A stretch of 38,465 nucleotides of DNA from Burkholderiaceae bacterium (lineage in GTDB: Bacteria; Pseudomonadota; Gammaproteobacteria; Burkholderiales; Burkholderiaceae), in the NCBI GenBank assembly GCA_027486025.1, contig JAIXPY010000134.1, positions 1-38,465 on the forward strand, given 5' to 3'. The notes under the pieces are model-generated. The model was not told the DNA's origin and ran no database searches. It saw nothing but the letters and a program-made list of their open reading frames with translations. How positions within the stretch are numbered: the stretch's first letter is position 1; every line of letters begins with the position of its first letter. Below are positions 19,856 to 28,074 of this stretch, piece by piece. Made by a program: the position numbers and the translations under genes.

Positions 19856-20221
19856 ATGGCAAAGAAGTTAATCCACATTCTGTTCGTTCTGCTGGTGCCC
19901 ATGCAAGCCATGGCGGCACTGACGATGGATTTGAAAATGCCACAACACGCCATGACTGAATTACCCTTGGTGCAGGCCGAGCCCTCATCTAGTCACCCTT
20001 GCCATCAAGAGGTCAGTGCTATTGGAGTGCAGGAATCCGATGGCATTTCTGCTGAAAGTCAAAGCAACTGCAATGCGTGCGCATTGTGTATGGCTTTTGG
20101 CCTTCCAGTTGATTCCCGTCTTTTGGTAACCGTTGATCACCTTTCGCAAAGCGTGAATCAGTACATCCAAACTTTCTCTAGCGCTAATCTTACCGGCTCG
20201 ATTAAGCCACCCATTCTGTAA
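19856..20221 (+). CDS. Small exported Cys/His-rich protein, start of putative metal operon
   Basis: Signal-like N-terminus MAKKLIHILFVLLVPMQAMAAL; HPCHQ and CNACALC motifs; same strand and adjacent to a CusF-like gene. Confidence 0.65.
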   Translation: MAKKLIHILFVLLVPMQAMAALTMDLKMPQHAMTELPLVQAEPSSSHPCHQEVSAIGVQESDGISAESQSNCNACALCMAFGLPVDSRLLVTVDHLSQSVNQYIQTFSSANLTGSIKPPIL

Positions 20222-20277
20222 CTCCTTAGGATAAGTCCGCCCATTTTTTGGGCCCATCTATTTTTTTGGAGCGTTAC

Positions 20278-20559
20278 ATGAAAAAAACCATCATTGCTTT
20301 GCTTTGTGTTTTGTCGTCTTTCACCGCTATGGCTGTGGAGTGGGTCAATGGCGAAATTGTCCGTATTGATCCTGCGCGCAATCGCATCGTGATGAAGCAC
20401 GAATACATCCCCAGCATCAAAATGCACGCCATGACTATGCCATTTGGAATTAGCAGCGGCCTCAATGTTGAGCCCTACAAGCCGGGCGATAAGGTACGAT
20501 TTCAGTTTAAGGTGGTGGACGGTACGCTCGATATCACCACGATGGAAATGCGCAAATGA
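20278..20559 (+). CDS. CusF-like periplasmic copper-binding protein
   Basis: Signal peptide then VNGEIVRIDPARNRIVMKHEYIPSIKMHAMTMPFGI...GDKVRFQFKVVDGTLDITTME; CusF-type H/W/M ligand region. Confidence 0.85.
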   Translation: MKKTIIALLCVLSSFTAMAVEWVNGEIVRIDPARNRIVMKHEYIPSIKMHAMTMPFGISSGLNVEPYKPGDKVRFQFKVVDGTLDITTMEMRK

Positions 20560-21206
20560 AGTTCGCTACATTCATCTGCGCTGCGCTGATTAGTTTGCTC
20601 GCGATTGCAGGGCGGGCGCAGGCTGCACCCATGGGCTATAAAAATAGCTGGATGTTCATGGGCGACTTTAGTAAAACCTACCAAGAGCTCTCCTTTAACT
20701 ATGCAACGACTGCTAACGATGCGATTGGATTTTCAGCCAGCGCTATGCAAACCGATGATTACTCCAGGCGTCAGCAAAATGCTGAGGTGGTTTATACCCG
20801 TAAAGTGGCCCGTTGGAATTTACCGAATGCGCAGGCCAATATCTGGTTTATTGGTGGACTAGGCTCAACCACCGGCAGCACCTTTGGGGGCTCAAAAGCA
20901 ATGGCCTCACCTGGCCTGCAGGTCGATTACGAAACGACGCGTTTCTATTCGATGGCATCTGCCCGGGTGTATGCAGCGCAGGGGGCTACTAGCAACATCA
21001 CCACTGCACGGCTTGGGGCATCGTTTTATGAGGTGGATTACGACCAGCCACAACCTTGGCTCGTGATTGAAGCCAGAAGAATGACCTTTGTATCGAATCA
21101 ATATGAATTCACGCCGATGCTTCGGGTTATACACAATCGGTATTTTGTGGAGGTAGGCGCTAATTTGTCTGGCCAACCCCGTTTTAACTTTATGTACAAC
21201 TATTAG
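20556..21206 (+). CDS. Uncharacterised outer-membrane beta-barrel-like protein of metal operon
   Basis: Signal peptide (MKFATFICAALISLLAIAGRAQA), alternating aromatic strands ending in ...PRFNFMYNY; ATGA overlap with the CusF-like gene. Confidence 0.7.
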   Translation: MKFATFICAALISLLAIAGRAQAAPMGYKNSWMFMGDFSKTYQELSFNYATTANDAIGFSASAMQTDDYSRRQQNAEVVYTRKVARWNLPNAQANIWFIGGLGSTTGSTFGGSKAMASPGLQVDYETTRFYSMASARVYAAQGATSNITTARLGASFYEVDYDQPQPWLVIEARRMTFVSNQYEFTPMLRVIHNRYFVEVGANLSGQPRFNFMYNY

Positions 21207-21216
21207 GATAAACGTC

Positions 21217-21543
21217 ATGAAACTATTTAACTTTGTATGTGCAATCGCATTGATGGGATTGAGTCAAGCTAGCCTTGCCAGCATGAAAGTTACCGTCAAC
21301 GGAATGGTTTGTTCTTTTTGCGCCCAAGGCATTGAAAAGAGCTTACTGAAGATGGATGAAACCAAGGCGGTATTAGTTGATTTAAAAAATAAGGTGGTGG
21401 TGGTTGAGGCAAAAGAAGGAAAAACCCTCAATGAAAAAGAAGTCCGCCAAGAAATCATTGACTCAGGCTACGACGTAGTTGCTGTCGAGACTATTCCGCA
21501 AACCGTTGCTCAGTTCAGGGATCAGATGAAAGGCAAAAAATGA
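21217..21543 (+). CDS. Exported heavy-metal-associated (MerP-like) protein
   Basis: Signal peptide plus VTVNGMVCSFCAQGIEKSLLKMDETKAVLVDLKNKVVVVEA; HMA fold with CSFC instead of CxxC spacing seen in typical GMTCxxC. Confidence 0.85.
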   Translation: MKLFNFVCAIALMGLSQASLASMKVTVNGMVCSFCAQGIEKSLLKMDETKAVLVDLKNKVVVVEAKEGKTLNEKEVRQEIIDSGYDVVAVETIPQTVAQFRDQMKGKK

Positions 21544-21932
21544 GTGAGGATGGCTCACCCGATGTAAAAGCGCCGTATTTCAGTTCCATAGTCAGCCTGT
21601 TTGCGAGTTCAAGCACCTTAATCTGCTGCGCGTTACCTGCTCTCTTAGTTAGTCTGGGGGCAGGAGCCGCTTTGGCTTCCCTGGTTGCTGTATTTCCACA
21701 GATTGTGTGGATCAGCGAACATAAAGAGGCAATCTTTTTGATCAGCAGCGGTTTAATGGTGGTAGGCGGAATAATGCAGTGGCGAAATCGCTTTGCGCCA
21801 TGCCCCATCGACCCAGATCTCAGAAACGCCTGCCTAAAGACGCGCCGGACTTCGCTGCGTATTTATTTGCTTAGTTTGGCGCTGCTGCTTATCGGTGGCT
21901 GGTTTGCATTCATGCAGCCACTATTGGGTTAG
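21540..21932 (+). CDS. MerT-like small metal transporter
   Basis: SSSTLICCALPALLVSLGAGAALASL (CC-x-x-P in TM1), second Cys pair APCPIDPDLRNAC; ATGA overlap with the MerP-like gene. Confidence 0.75.
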   Translation: MSEDGSPDVKAPYFSSIVSLFASSSTLICCALPALLVSLGAGAALASLVAVFPQIVWISEHKEAIFLISSGLMVVGGIMQWRNRFAPCPIDPDLRNACLKTRRTSLRIYLLSLALLLIGGWFAFMQPLLG

Positions 21933-22043
21933 AAAACCCGTTTAAATCGACTAAAAAGGCCGATTTCAATCTCTGCAAACAGAAATACGTAGTTTCCAAT
22001 ACGATTGGGTATTACCTTAACGCCTATTCATTTGGTCGATTGC

Positions 22044-22655
22044 ATGGAACATTACCAAGTCATTACGATGTCCGACAGGGTTGCACTGTCCTTTACGAAG
22101 AGCATGCGTTTCTTTGCGGATACATTCTTTCAGAAACGGTATGGCCACCGTGCAGTCGTCTTAGAAACAGTGGCGGGTGTGCCCGGTATGGTTGCGGGTA
22201 TGTGGACCCACCTCATGAGTTTGCGACAAATGCGCCATGGCTATGGCCCTAAGATTCGTACCCTATTGGCTGAGGCAGAGAACGAGCGCATGCATCTGAT
22301 GACATTCATTGAGATTGCCAAGCCCAACCGGTTCGAACGCTATTTGGTTTTATTTGCTCAGGCCATTTTTTGGAATGTCTTTTTCGTTATCTATGTCTTC
22401 TTTCCACGAACAGCGCACCGCATTGTGGGTTACTTCGAGGAAGAGGCGGTGTACTCCTATACCGAGTATTTAAAAGAGATTGATGAGGGTAGAACGCCTA
22501 ATATTCCAGCACCCCAAATTGCGATTGATTACTGGAAGCTACCAGCCAATGCAACGCTACGCGATGTCGTGCTGGTCGTGCGTGAAGATGAGGCAGGGCA
22601 CCGCGATGCGAACCATGCTTTTGCGAGTGAATACGACAAAGCAGAACAAAAGTAA
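22044..22655 (+). CDS. Alternative oxidase (cyanide-insensitive ubiquinol oxidase)
   Basis: RAVVLETVAGVPGMVAGMWTHLMSLRQMRHGYG, LLAEAENERMHLMTFIEIAKP, GYFEEEAVYSYTEYL, VREDEAGHRDANH: all AOX diiron signatures. Confidence 0.95.
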   Translation: MEHYQVITMSDRVALSFTKSMRFFADTFFQKRYGHRAVVLETVAGVPGMVAGMWTHLMSLRQMRHGYGPKIRTLLAEAENERMHLMTFIEIAKPNRFERYLVLFAQAIFWNVFFVIYVFFPRTAHRIVGYFEEEAVYSYTEYLKEIDEGRTPNIPAPQIAIDYWKLPANATLRDVVLVVREDEAGHRDANHAFASEYDKAEQK

Positions 22656-22678
22656 ATCATTTAAGGCGATTATCTGCG

Positions 22679-23089
22679 ATGAAGATGTATGACTTAATTA
22701 CCCTTGCCGAAAAGGCGATCTTAATTCTGATCGCTATTTTTACGATTATTAGTGTTGGTATCGAGATGTATACCGTGATTATCAACGGCAAGATTTCCCT
22801 AACGGACCTGTTGCTGATGTTCATCTATGCCGAGGTCCTTGGCATGGTAGCGGCCTTCTATAAATACAACAAGATTCCGATTACCATTCCGATCTTTATT
22901 GCTATTACAGCTCTGTGCCGCCTCATCATTTTGCAAGGTAAAGGAATTAGCACAATCGATTTGATTTACGAGAGTGCCGCAGTGCTATTGCTTGCAATCG
23001 CTGCGATTGTGATTCAGAAGGTGATGAGAGAATCGGACAGCGATGCCATAGATAATGAAAAGGCACTAGAGGAAAATCAAAAAAAATAA
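22679..23089 (+). CDS. PsiE-family inner-membrane protein
   Basis: 136 aa, four TM, LTLAEKAI..., LLLMFIYAEVLGMVAAFYKYNKIPITIPIFIAITALCRLII typical of PsiE. Confidence 0.8.
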   Translation: MKMYDLITLAEKAILILIAIFTIISVGIEMYTVIINGKISLTDLLLMFIYAEVLGMVAAFYKYNKIPITIPIFIAITALCRLIILQGKGISTIDLIYESAAVLLLAIAAIVIQKVMRESDSDAIDNEKALEENQKK

Positions 23090-23286
23090 TGGTCTTTTGA
23101 CCTTCGCTTTAAGGTCTCAGTGATTTCAATGGAACTGCATAATCCATCACTACTATAAGAATTACATGTTTTATCCACTCTACAGTTAGGCCTTCTTGCG
23201 CCTTTAAAATTGTGTACCGAGTTTTATTTGAAATCTTTCTCGATACAAATTATGAGTGCAAACTATTATTTTGATATATTATGGAG

Positions 23287-23305
23287 ACCTATCAATTTGA
23301 TAGGT
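23287..23305. promoter_or_regulatory. 19-bp palindromic operator of TA operon
   Basis: ACCTATCAA-T-TTGATAGGT: perfect 9-bp arms, 7 bp upstream of the toxin start codon. Confidence 0.75.
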
Positions 23306-23312
23306 ATCTGGT

Positions 23313-23615
23313 TTGACTAGGCTGAGTAAGCCACAAATCCAGCAACATATACGTCATGCCGCACAGGAGTCTATTAATGTCACCATTACTCAGCATGCAA
23401 GTGTCCGCATGCGCGAACGTGGGATTACTAACGCAATGTTGTTTGATGTCTTGCGCCGTGGACTTTTAAATCGCGAACCAGAGCCAGACTTAAGGCATAG
23501 CGGTATTACGTGTTTGATGCAGCGGTATATTGCAGGCGTCAATATTGGAGTGCTTGTAAATGTTAATTCTCCGGCGGTTGGGATGATTGTGATTACTGTC
23601 TTTGAGGTCTCATGA
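23313..23615 (+). CDS. DUF4258-type putative toxin
   Basis: ITQHASVRMRERGITNAMLFDVLRRG...EPEPDLRHSGITCLMQRYIAGVNIGVLVNV...IVITVFEV; TTG start is the only upstream option because of an in-frame TAG at 23301. Confidence 0.8.
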   Translation: MTRLSKPQIQQHIRHAAQESINVTITQHASVRMRERGITNAMLFDVLRRGLLNREPEPDLRHSGITCLMQRYIAGVNIGVLVNVNSPAVGMIVITVFEVS

Positions 23616-24088
23616 AAACGAAAATGTTGCATTACACCGATGGCGGTCTAAAAAACGTTTGGCTCCAAAATGGATTTGAAATACGCAAAACGCCGCACGG
23701 CAAGGGCGTAGCGATTCATGACATAGATGGATTAACGCAGGCCATTTGCTCGGCATTAACCAGTAAGTCCGGATCATTAAATGGCCTAGAGTTTCGCTAC
23801 ATCCGCAATGGCGGAATGCTATTGTCTCAGGCTGGTTTGGCCGCCTTGATGGGTGTTGATGCCCAAACAGTGGCCCGCTGGGAAAAGCATGGCCGTCTGC
23901 CTAAATGGGCCGATAAGATGATTCGACTGTTATTTATGGCACATGCTGATGGGGATCAAGCGATTAGCTTAGTAATGGCACGCATTAGTGCGGTTGAGCG
24001 TTTAATTAATCAGAAAATTGTGGTGCGTGAGGTGCGTAATAAAGGCTGGCGCTCTGATTTAGTCGATGCAGGAAAAGTACTTGCTTGA
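23612..24088 (+). CDS. HTH antitoxin partner of the DUF4258 toxin
   Basis: ATGA overlap with toxin; LSQAGLAALMGVDAQTVARWEKHGRLPKWADKMIR helix-turn-helix. Confidence 0.82.
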   Translation: MKTKMLHYTDGGLKNVWLQNGFEIRKTPHGKGVAIHDIDGLTQAICSALTSKSGSLNGLEFRYIRNGGMLLSQAGLAALMGVDAQTVARWEKHGRLPKWADKMIRLLFMAHADGDQAISLVMARISAVERLINQKIVVREVRNKGWRSDLVDAGKVLA

Positions 24089-24089
24089 T

Positions 24090-25064
24090 TTATTGTTTGT
24101 ACAAGTGATACGCTTTTTCTAACTCCGCTTTCACTCTGCTCTTCAGGCTAGCCGGTCCTAATACCTCAACACCAGAGCCGTGCTTCAAAATATCCATGAT
24201 CAGCTCCGGATCTTGGTTGTAATCAAATTCCAAGATGTAAAAGCCTTCTTTATCAAAGCTACCGACTTGTTGGCCATGCCACTTTTCAGTGGCAACCCAG
24301 CGCGCATGCTCTGGGGTGAAGCGCAGCTTAGCCCGTTGCGTAGCTTTGCCAGAAAAGATGCCATAGCTTTCTGCAAAATGTTCTTGTGCTTGCTTTTCAG
24401 AAACTTCATCCGCTTTGAGGTTCGTGAGAACTGCCTTCCGAATTCCGTCCACTGCAAAGCTGCGCAATTCTTTACGCAAGTGGCAGTAGGCATCGAGGTA
24501 CCAGTTCTCCCGATAAAAAATCAGGCGCTGCGGAGAAATCACCCGCTGGGTTAATTCATCTTTGCCTTTGGAATAATAGGCAACATCCAAGCGATTGCGT
24601 TTGAGCAGGGCAGCACCAATCTCGGCGAAGTTCTCGATGCTGTTCTTGCGGCTACCCATCCCTAATACCTTGATGCGCTTACGCAGTTCCTTGGCAGTGG
24701 TTTCGGATTGACCCAAGATGCCATCGATGATGGCGGTGAGTGGTTCTATATGTGGACCAATTAAACCGCCTTGATCGAGGGACGAGAGTAAGTGCTGCAT
24801 CAGCACGAGTGCAGTGGCTTCTTTTTCGGTAAACCACAAGCCGGGCAATTCCGTTTTCTCTGCATCTTGCGGGCTCTCAAATTGATAGCCTCCTGAGTAG
24901 CGGTCATACACGATGGAGGCATTCATGCGGCTACGGAGATACTCCAGATCGCGCTTAAAGGTGGCATCCGAGATCTCGAGCTCATCTAAAAAGGCCTGCT
25001 TCGGTACGCTTTTGCGTGCCTGAATCATGTACTTGATGCGGTGCAGTCGCTCCATGTCACTCAT
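24090..25064 (-). CDS. WYL-domain transcriptional regulator
   Basis: MERLHRIKYMIQARKSVPKQAFLDELEISDATFKRDLEYLRSRMNASIVYDRYSGGYQ N-terminal HTH, RLIFYRENWYLDAYCHLRKELRSFAVDGIRKA WYL region. Confidence 0.9.
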   Translation of the reverse strand: MSDMERLHRIKYMIQARKSVPKQAFLDELEISDATFKRDLEYLRSRMNASIVYDRYSGGYQFESPQDAEKTELPGLWFTEKEATALVLMQHLLSSLDQGGLIGPHIEPLTAIIDGILGQSETTAKELRKRIKVLGMGSRKNSIENFAEIGAALLKRNRLDVAYYSKGKDELTQRVISPQRLIFYRENWYLDAYCHLRKELRSFAVDGIRKAVLTNLKADEVSEKQAQEHFAESYGIFSGKATQRAKLRFTPEHARWVATEKWHGQQVGSFDKEGFYILEFDYNQDPELIMDILKHGSGVEVLGPASLKSRVKAELEKAYHLYKQ

Positions 25065-25208
25065 GACATTTCCTTAATAAATAGAACTAATAGCAATTAA
25101 AGCAGATTAAGGGAGTAAAGGCTCATATTTTGAGCTCCAGCGGATTGTTATCCTTTAGTTTGTGCACTTTGCCGATGCAGAAACCATAGCTAAATATCCA
25201 GAGGGCCA

Positions 25209-25245
25209 TTGACATTTTCCAACATGTATATACAATGTAGATACA
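25209..25245 (+). promoter_or_regulatory. mazEF promoter with tandem operators
   Basis: TTGACA (25209-25214)-N16-TACAAT; perfect palindrome TGTATATACA (25225-25234) plus TGTAGATACA (25236-25245), 11-bp spacing. Confidence 0.75.
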
Positions 25246-25263
25246 AAAATGAATGGAGTTCTT

Positions 25264-25506
25264 ATGCAGGCAACAATTAAAAAATGGGGTAATAGCCCTG
25301 CGCTACGCCTAAGCTCAAGTTTGATGCAATCTGCGCATCTGAGCTTGGATCAAGAGGTCACTATTAAGGTTGTAAAGGGTAAGCTGGTTATTCAACCGGC
25401 AACCCCCTCAGGATATACCTTGGAAAACTTAGTTAAATCGATCACACCCGAAAACTGTCACGTAGAGGCATCATTCGGGGCGCCCGTTGGTAAGGAAATG
25501 CTGTGA
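25264..25506 (+). CDS. mazE: MazE/AbrB-family antitoxin
   Basis: MQATIKKWGNSPALRLSSSLMQSAHLSLDQEVTIKVVKGKLVIQP. Confidence 0.88.
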   Translation: MQATIKKWGNSPALRLSSSLMQSAHLSLDQEVTIKVVKGKLVIQPATPSGYTLENLVKSITPENCHVEASFGAPVGKEML

Positions 25507-25847
25507 TGGTAAAGGTGTATACGCCCGATGCAGGTGATGTGGTTTGGTTAGAGTTCGACCCACAGGCGGGTCATGAGCAGGCTGGCCATAGGCCGGCAGC
25601 TGTTTTAAGTCCAAAGATTTATAACGGTAAGTCTGGCTTAATGCTGTGTTGCCCGATGACCACCCAAATTAAAGGCTACCCATTTGAGGTTTTAGCTACC
25701 TTAGATGGCGTGCGCACCGCAATCCTGGCGGATCAAGTTAAGTCCTTGGATTGGCGTGTTCGTAAAGCAAAATTTAAAGCCAAGCTTAATTTCGCAAGCC
25801 TGGCTGAGGTAAAAGCAAAATTGAAACCACTCTTACAAATTGTTTGA
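25506..25847 (+). CDS. mazF: MazF-family endoribonuclease toxin
   Basis: PDAGDVVWLEFDPQAGHEQAGHRPAAVLSP...MLCCPMTTQIKGYPFEV...AILADQVKSLDW; stop/start overlap TGATG with mazE. Confidence 0.92.
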   Translation: MVKVYTPDAGDVVWLEFDPQAGHEQAGHRPAAVLSPKIYNGKSGLMLCCPMTTQIKGYPFEVLATLDGVRTAILADQVKSLDWRVRKAKFKAKLNFASLAEVKAKLKPLLQIV

Positions 25848-25911
25848 GTCAATTTGCTCAAATCCATCGCTGCTGTAATTACCCCGTCATAAAAGTCGCT
25901 AAAATCCCCTC

Positions 25912-26451
25912 ATGAGTCAAGATAACCACACACCCAACTATTCAAAACTACGCCCATTGCCACGCTGGATCTTTATGTCCCGTTGGTTGCAGGCGCCGCT
26001 TTATATTGGCTTAATCGTGGCGCAGGGTGTGTATGTATGGCAGTTCTGGTTGGAGCTGGTGCACCTGATCAGCATGATGGCCGACAAGTCAATGACCGAA
26101 ACGGCATTAATGCTGATCGTTTTAGGCCTCATTGATGTGGTGATGATCTCCAATTTGTTGGTGATGGTCATCGTCGGCGGGTGGGAGACCTTTGTATCGC
26201 GCCTGGATCTCAAGAATCACCCCGATCAACCGGAGTGGTTATCGCATGTGAATGCCGGAGTACTGAAGGTAAAGCTGGCAACGGCGATTATCGGCATTTC
26301 TTCCATTCATTTATTGAAGACCTTTATTAACGCGTCTTCCTATGATGAAAAAACACTCCTGTGGCAGACCTTAATACATGTGACCTTTGTCTTGTCTGCG
26401 GTTGCGATTGCGTATACCGAGAAGTTGGTTAATTCAGCGCATAAGCATTGA
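25912..26451 (+). CDS. YqhA/UPF0114 family membrane protein
   Basis: [27 protein letters not shown]...[29 protein letters not shown]. Confidence 0.88.
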   Translation: MSQDNHTPNYSKLRPLPRWIFMSRWLQAPLYIGLIVAQGVYVWQFWLELVHLISMMADKSMTETALMLIVLGLIDVVMISNLLVMVIVGGWETFVSRLDLKNHPDQPEWLSHVNAGVLKVKLATAIIGISSIHLLKTFINASSYDEKTLLWQTLIHVTFVLSAVAIAYTEKLVNSAHKH

Positions 26452-26484
26452 TAAGCTAGATCCAGGCCAGCAAGGGAGCATGTC

Positions 26485-26715
26485 ATGCCCCGTCGCAATT
26501 CACCCAATCAGATTCAGGACTTGGCTGACCTGAGCCAATTGGGTGAGGTCGTGGTGGATAAGCGCCTTGGCCAGCGCGCGCAAGCCAAAAAGTCTCGGCG
26601 CAATCGCCATTATGAAAAGCAATTTATTCGCAATACCTTGACGCACGTCTCGAGCAAGAAAGTCGCCGACATCGAGGCCTTGCCAGAAAGTCCCCCCACT
26701 AATTTTGGGGATTAA
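26485..26715 (+). CDS. Small basic hypothetical protein
   Basis: 76-aa ORF on the coding strand between annotated genes; no recognised domain. Confidence 0.5.
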   Translation: MPRRNSPNQIQDLADLSQLGEVVVDKRLGQRAQAKKSRRNRHYEKQFIRNTLTHVSSKKVADIEALPESPPTNFGD

Positions 26716-26860
26716 TACGGCCTGAAACACGCTAATTTGTAAGAGAAAAGGCGCATCTGAACAGCTGTAACCCAGTATTCATTGGGCACTATTTCTGAAA
26801 GCACCCAAAGGTGTATTTGATCTATGATGGATTACATCAACCAAAGCAGGAGCACAGCAT

Positions 26861-27457
26861 ATGAACCCCCAAGAAAAAGCCCAACTCGAGCAGTTTTTAC
26901 AACAGCTGAATAGCACCCAAGCCGGAGCAAAAGACGGTGATGCCAATGCCTTGATTGCAGAGTCTGTAAAACAGCAGCCTGATGCTGCCTATCTTTTAGT
27001 GCAGCGCGCGATGGGTTTAGAAATGGCCTTGCAAGTGGCGCAAAAGCAAATGGCAGAGATGCAGGCGCAAATCGACCAAGCCAATCAAGCCAACAAGCCC
27101 AGCTCGGGCTTTTTGAGTGGCATTAACTCCTGGGGTAGGGCAGCGCCAACCCAAAGCACACCAGCAAATGCTATGGCTGCAAGACCAGCAGCGGGAGCGG
27201 CGCAGCCAAGCGCTTGGGGATCGGGCATGCTCGGCGCCATCGCAACGACTGCGGTTGGCGTAGTGGCTGGCTCGATGCTCTATCAAGGCATTCAGAGCAT
27301 GATGGGGCAGGGCAGTGCACATGATGCTGACATGTCATTGGATCATTCCAACACTCCCGCAGATTCAGGGCAGCAGCTTGCTCAAAACTACGATAACAGT
27401 GCCGGTGACTACGACAGTGATTTTGGTGGTGATTTTGATGGCGGCGACTTTGCATAA
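26861..27457 (+). CDS. DUF2076-like protein with Gly/Asp-rich C-terminus
   Basis: AEMQAQIDQANQANKPSSGFL...GMLGAIATTAVGVVAGSMLYQGIQSMMG...DYDSDFGGDFDGGDFA. Confidence 0.75.
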   Translation: MNPQEKAQLEQFLQQLNSTQAGAKDGDANALIAESVKQQPDAAYLLVQRAMGLEMALQVAQKQMAEMQAQIDQANQANKPSSGFLSGINSWGRAAPTQSTPANAMAARPAAGAAQPSAWGSGMLGAIATTAVGVVAGSMLYQGIQSMMGQGSAHDADMSLDHSNTPADSGQQLAQNYDNSAGDYDSDFGGDFDGGDFA

Positions 27458-27506
27458 GCCATCGCGCTATCCATCTTGACTGCACCACTCTTTTAATAGG
27501 AAAACC

Positions 27507-27887
27507 ATGTTTAGTCACATTATGTTGGGCGCCAATGATTTAGAAGTATCGAAAGACTTCTACGATGCAACCCTTGCCACATTAGGAATTAGGGCGGGCG
27601 TGTTTAGTCACGATAAGTATTTCTATCGCAGTCCTACTGGCGTTCTAGCGATTACAAAGCCAATAGACGGAAAAGAAGCAAGCCCGGCTAATGGTGGCAC
27701 GATTGGTTTTAGCGCAAAATCAATTGAGGAGGTAAATGCCTTTCATGCGGCCGGTTTAGTGAATGGTGGCTTCGAGTGTGAGGGCGAGCCCGGTTATCGC
27801 GAAGGTGCCGCCGGCACCATTTACATTGCGTGGTTGCGCGACCCCGTTGGCAATAAGATCTGTGCCATGCATCGACCAGCGAAGTAA
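27507..27887 (+). CDS. VOC (glyoxalase/bleomycin resistance) family protein
   Basis: MFSHIMLGANDLEVSKDFYDATLATLGIRAG...GTIYIAWLRDPVGNKICAMHR. Confidence 0.88.
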   Translation: MFSHIMLGANDLEVSKDFYDATLATLGIRAGVFSHDKYFYRSPTGVLAITKPIDGKEASPANGGTIGFSAKSIEEVNAFHAAGLVNGGFECEGEPGYREGAAGTIYIAWLRDPVGNKICAMHRPAK

Positions 27888-28074
27888 GTTAATTACGCGT
27901 GGACGCTCATTACGTTTAAAATGGCATCAAACCCTTGGCTTTGACGCTGAGGTCTAGTGCTCGCATAAGCGCAGCATCTTCGCTGCCTTCTTAGGCCTGC
28001 TCTTCCTGGGCCTAGCAAACTCCGACCTTAAATCCTCTATATAATTTGTTTTTATCATTTTTGGTCACCACAAC

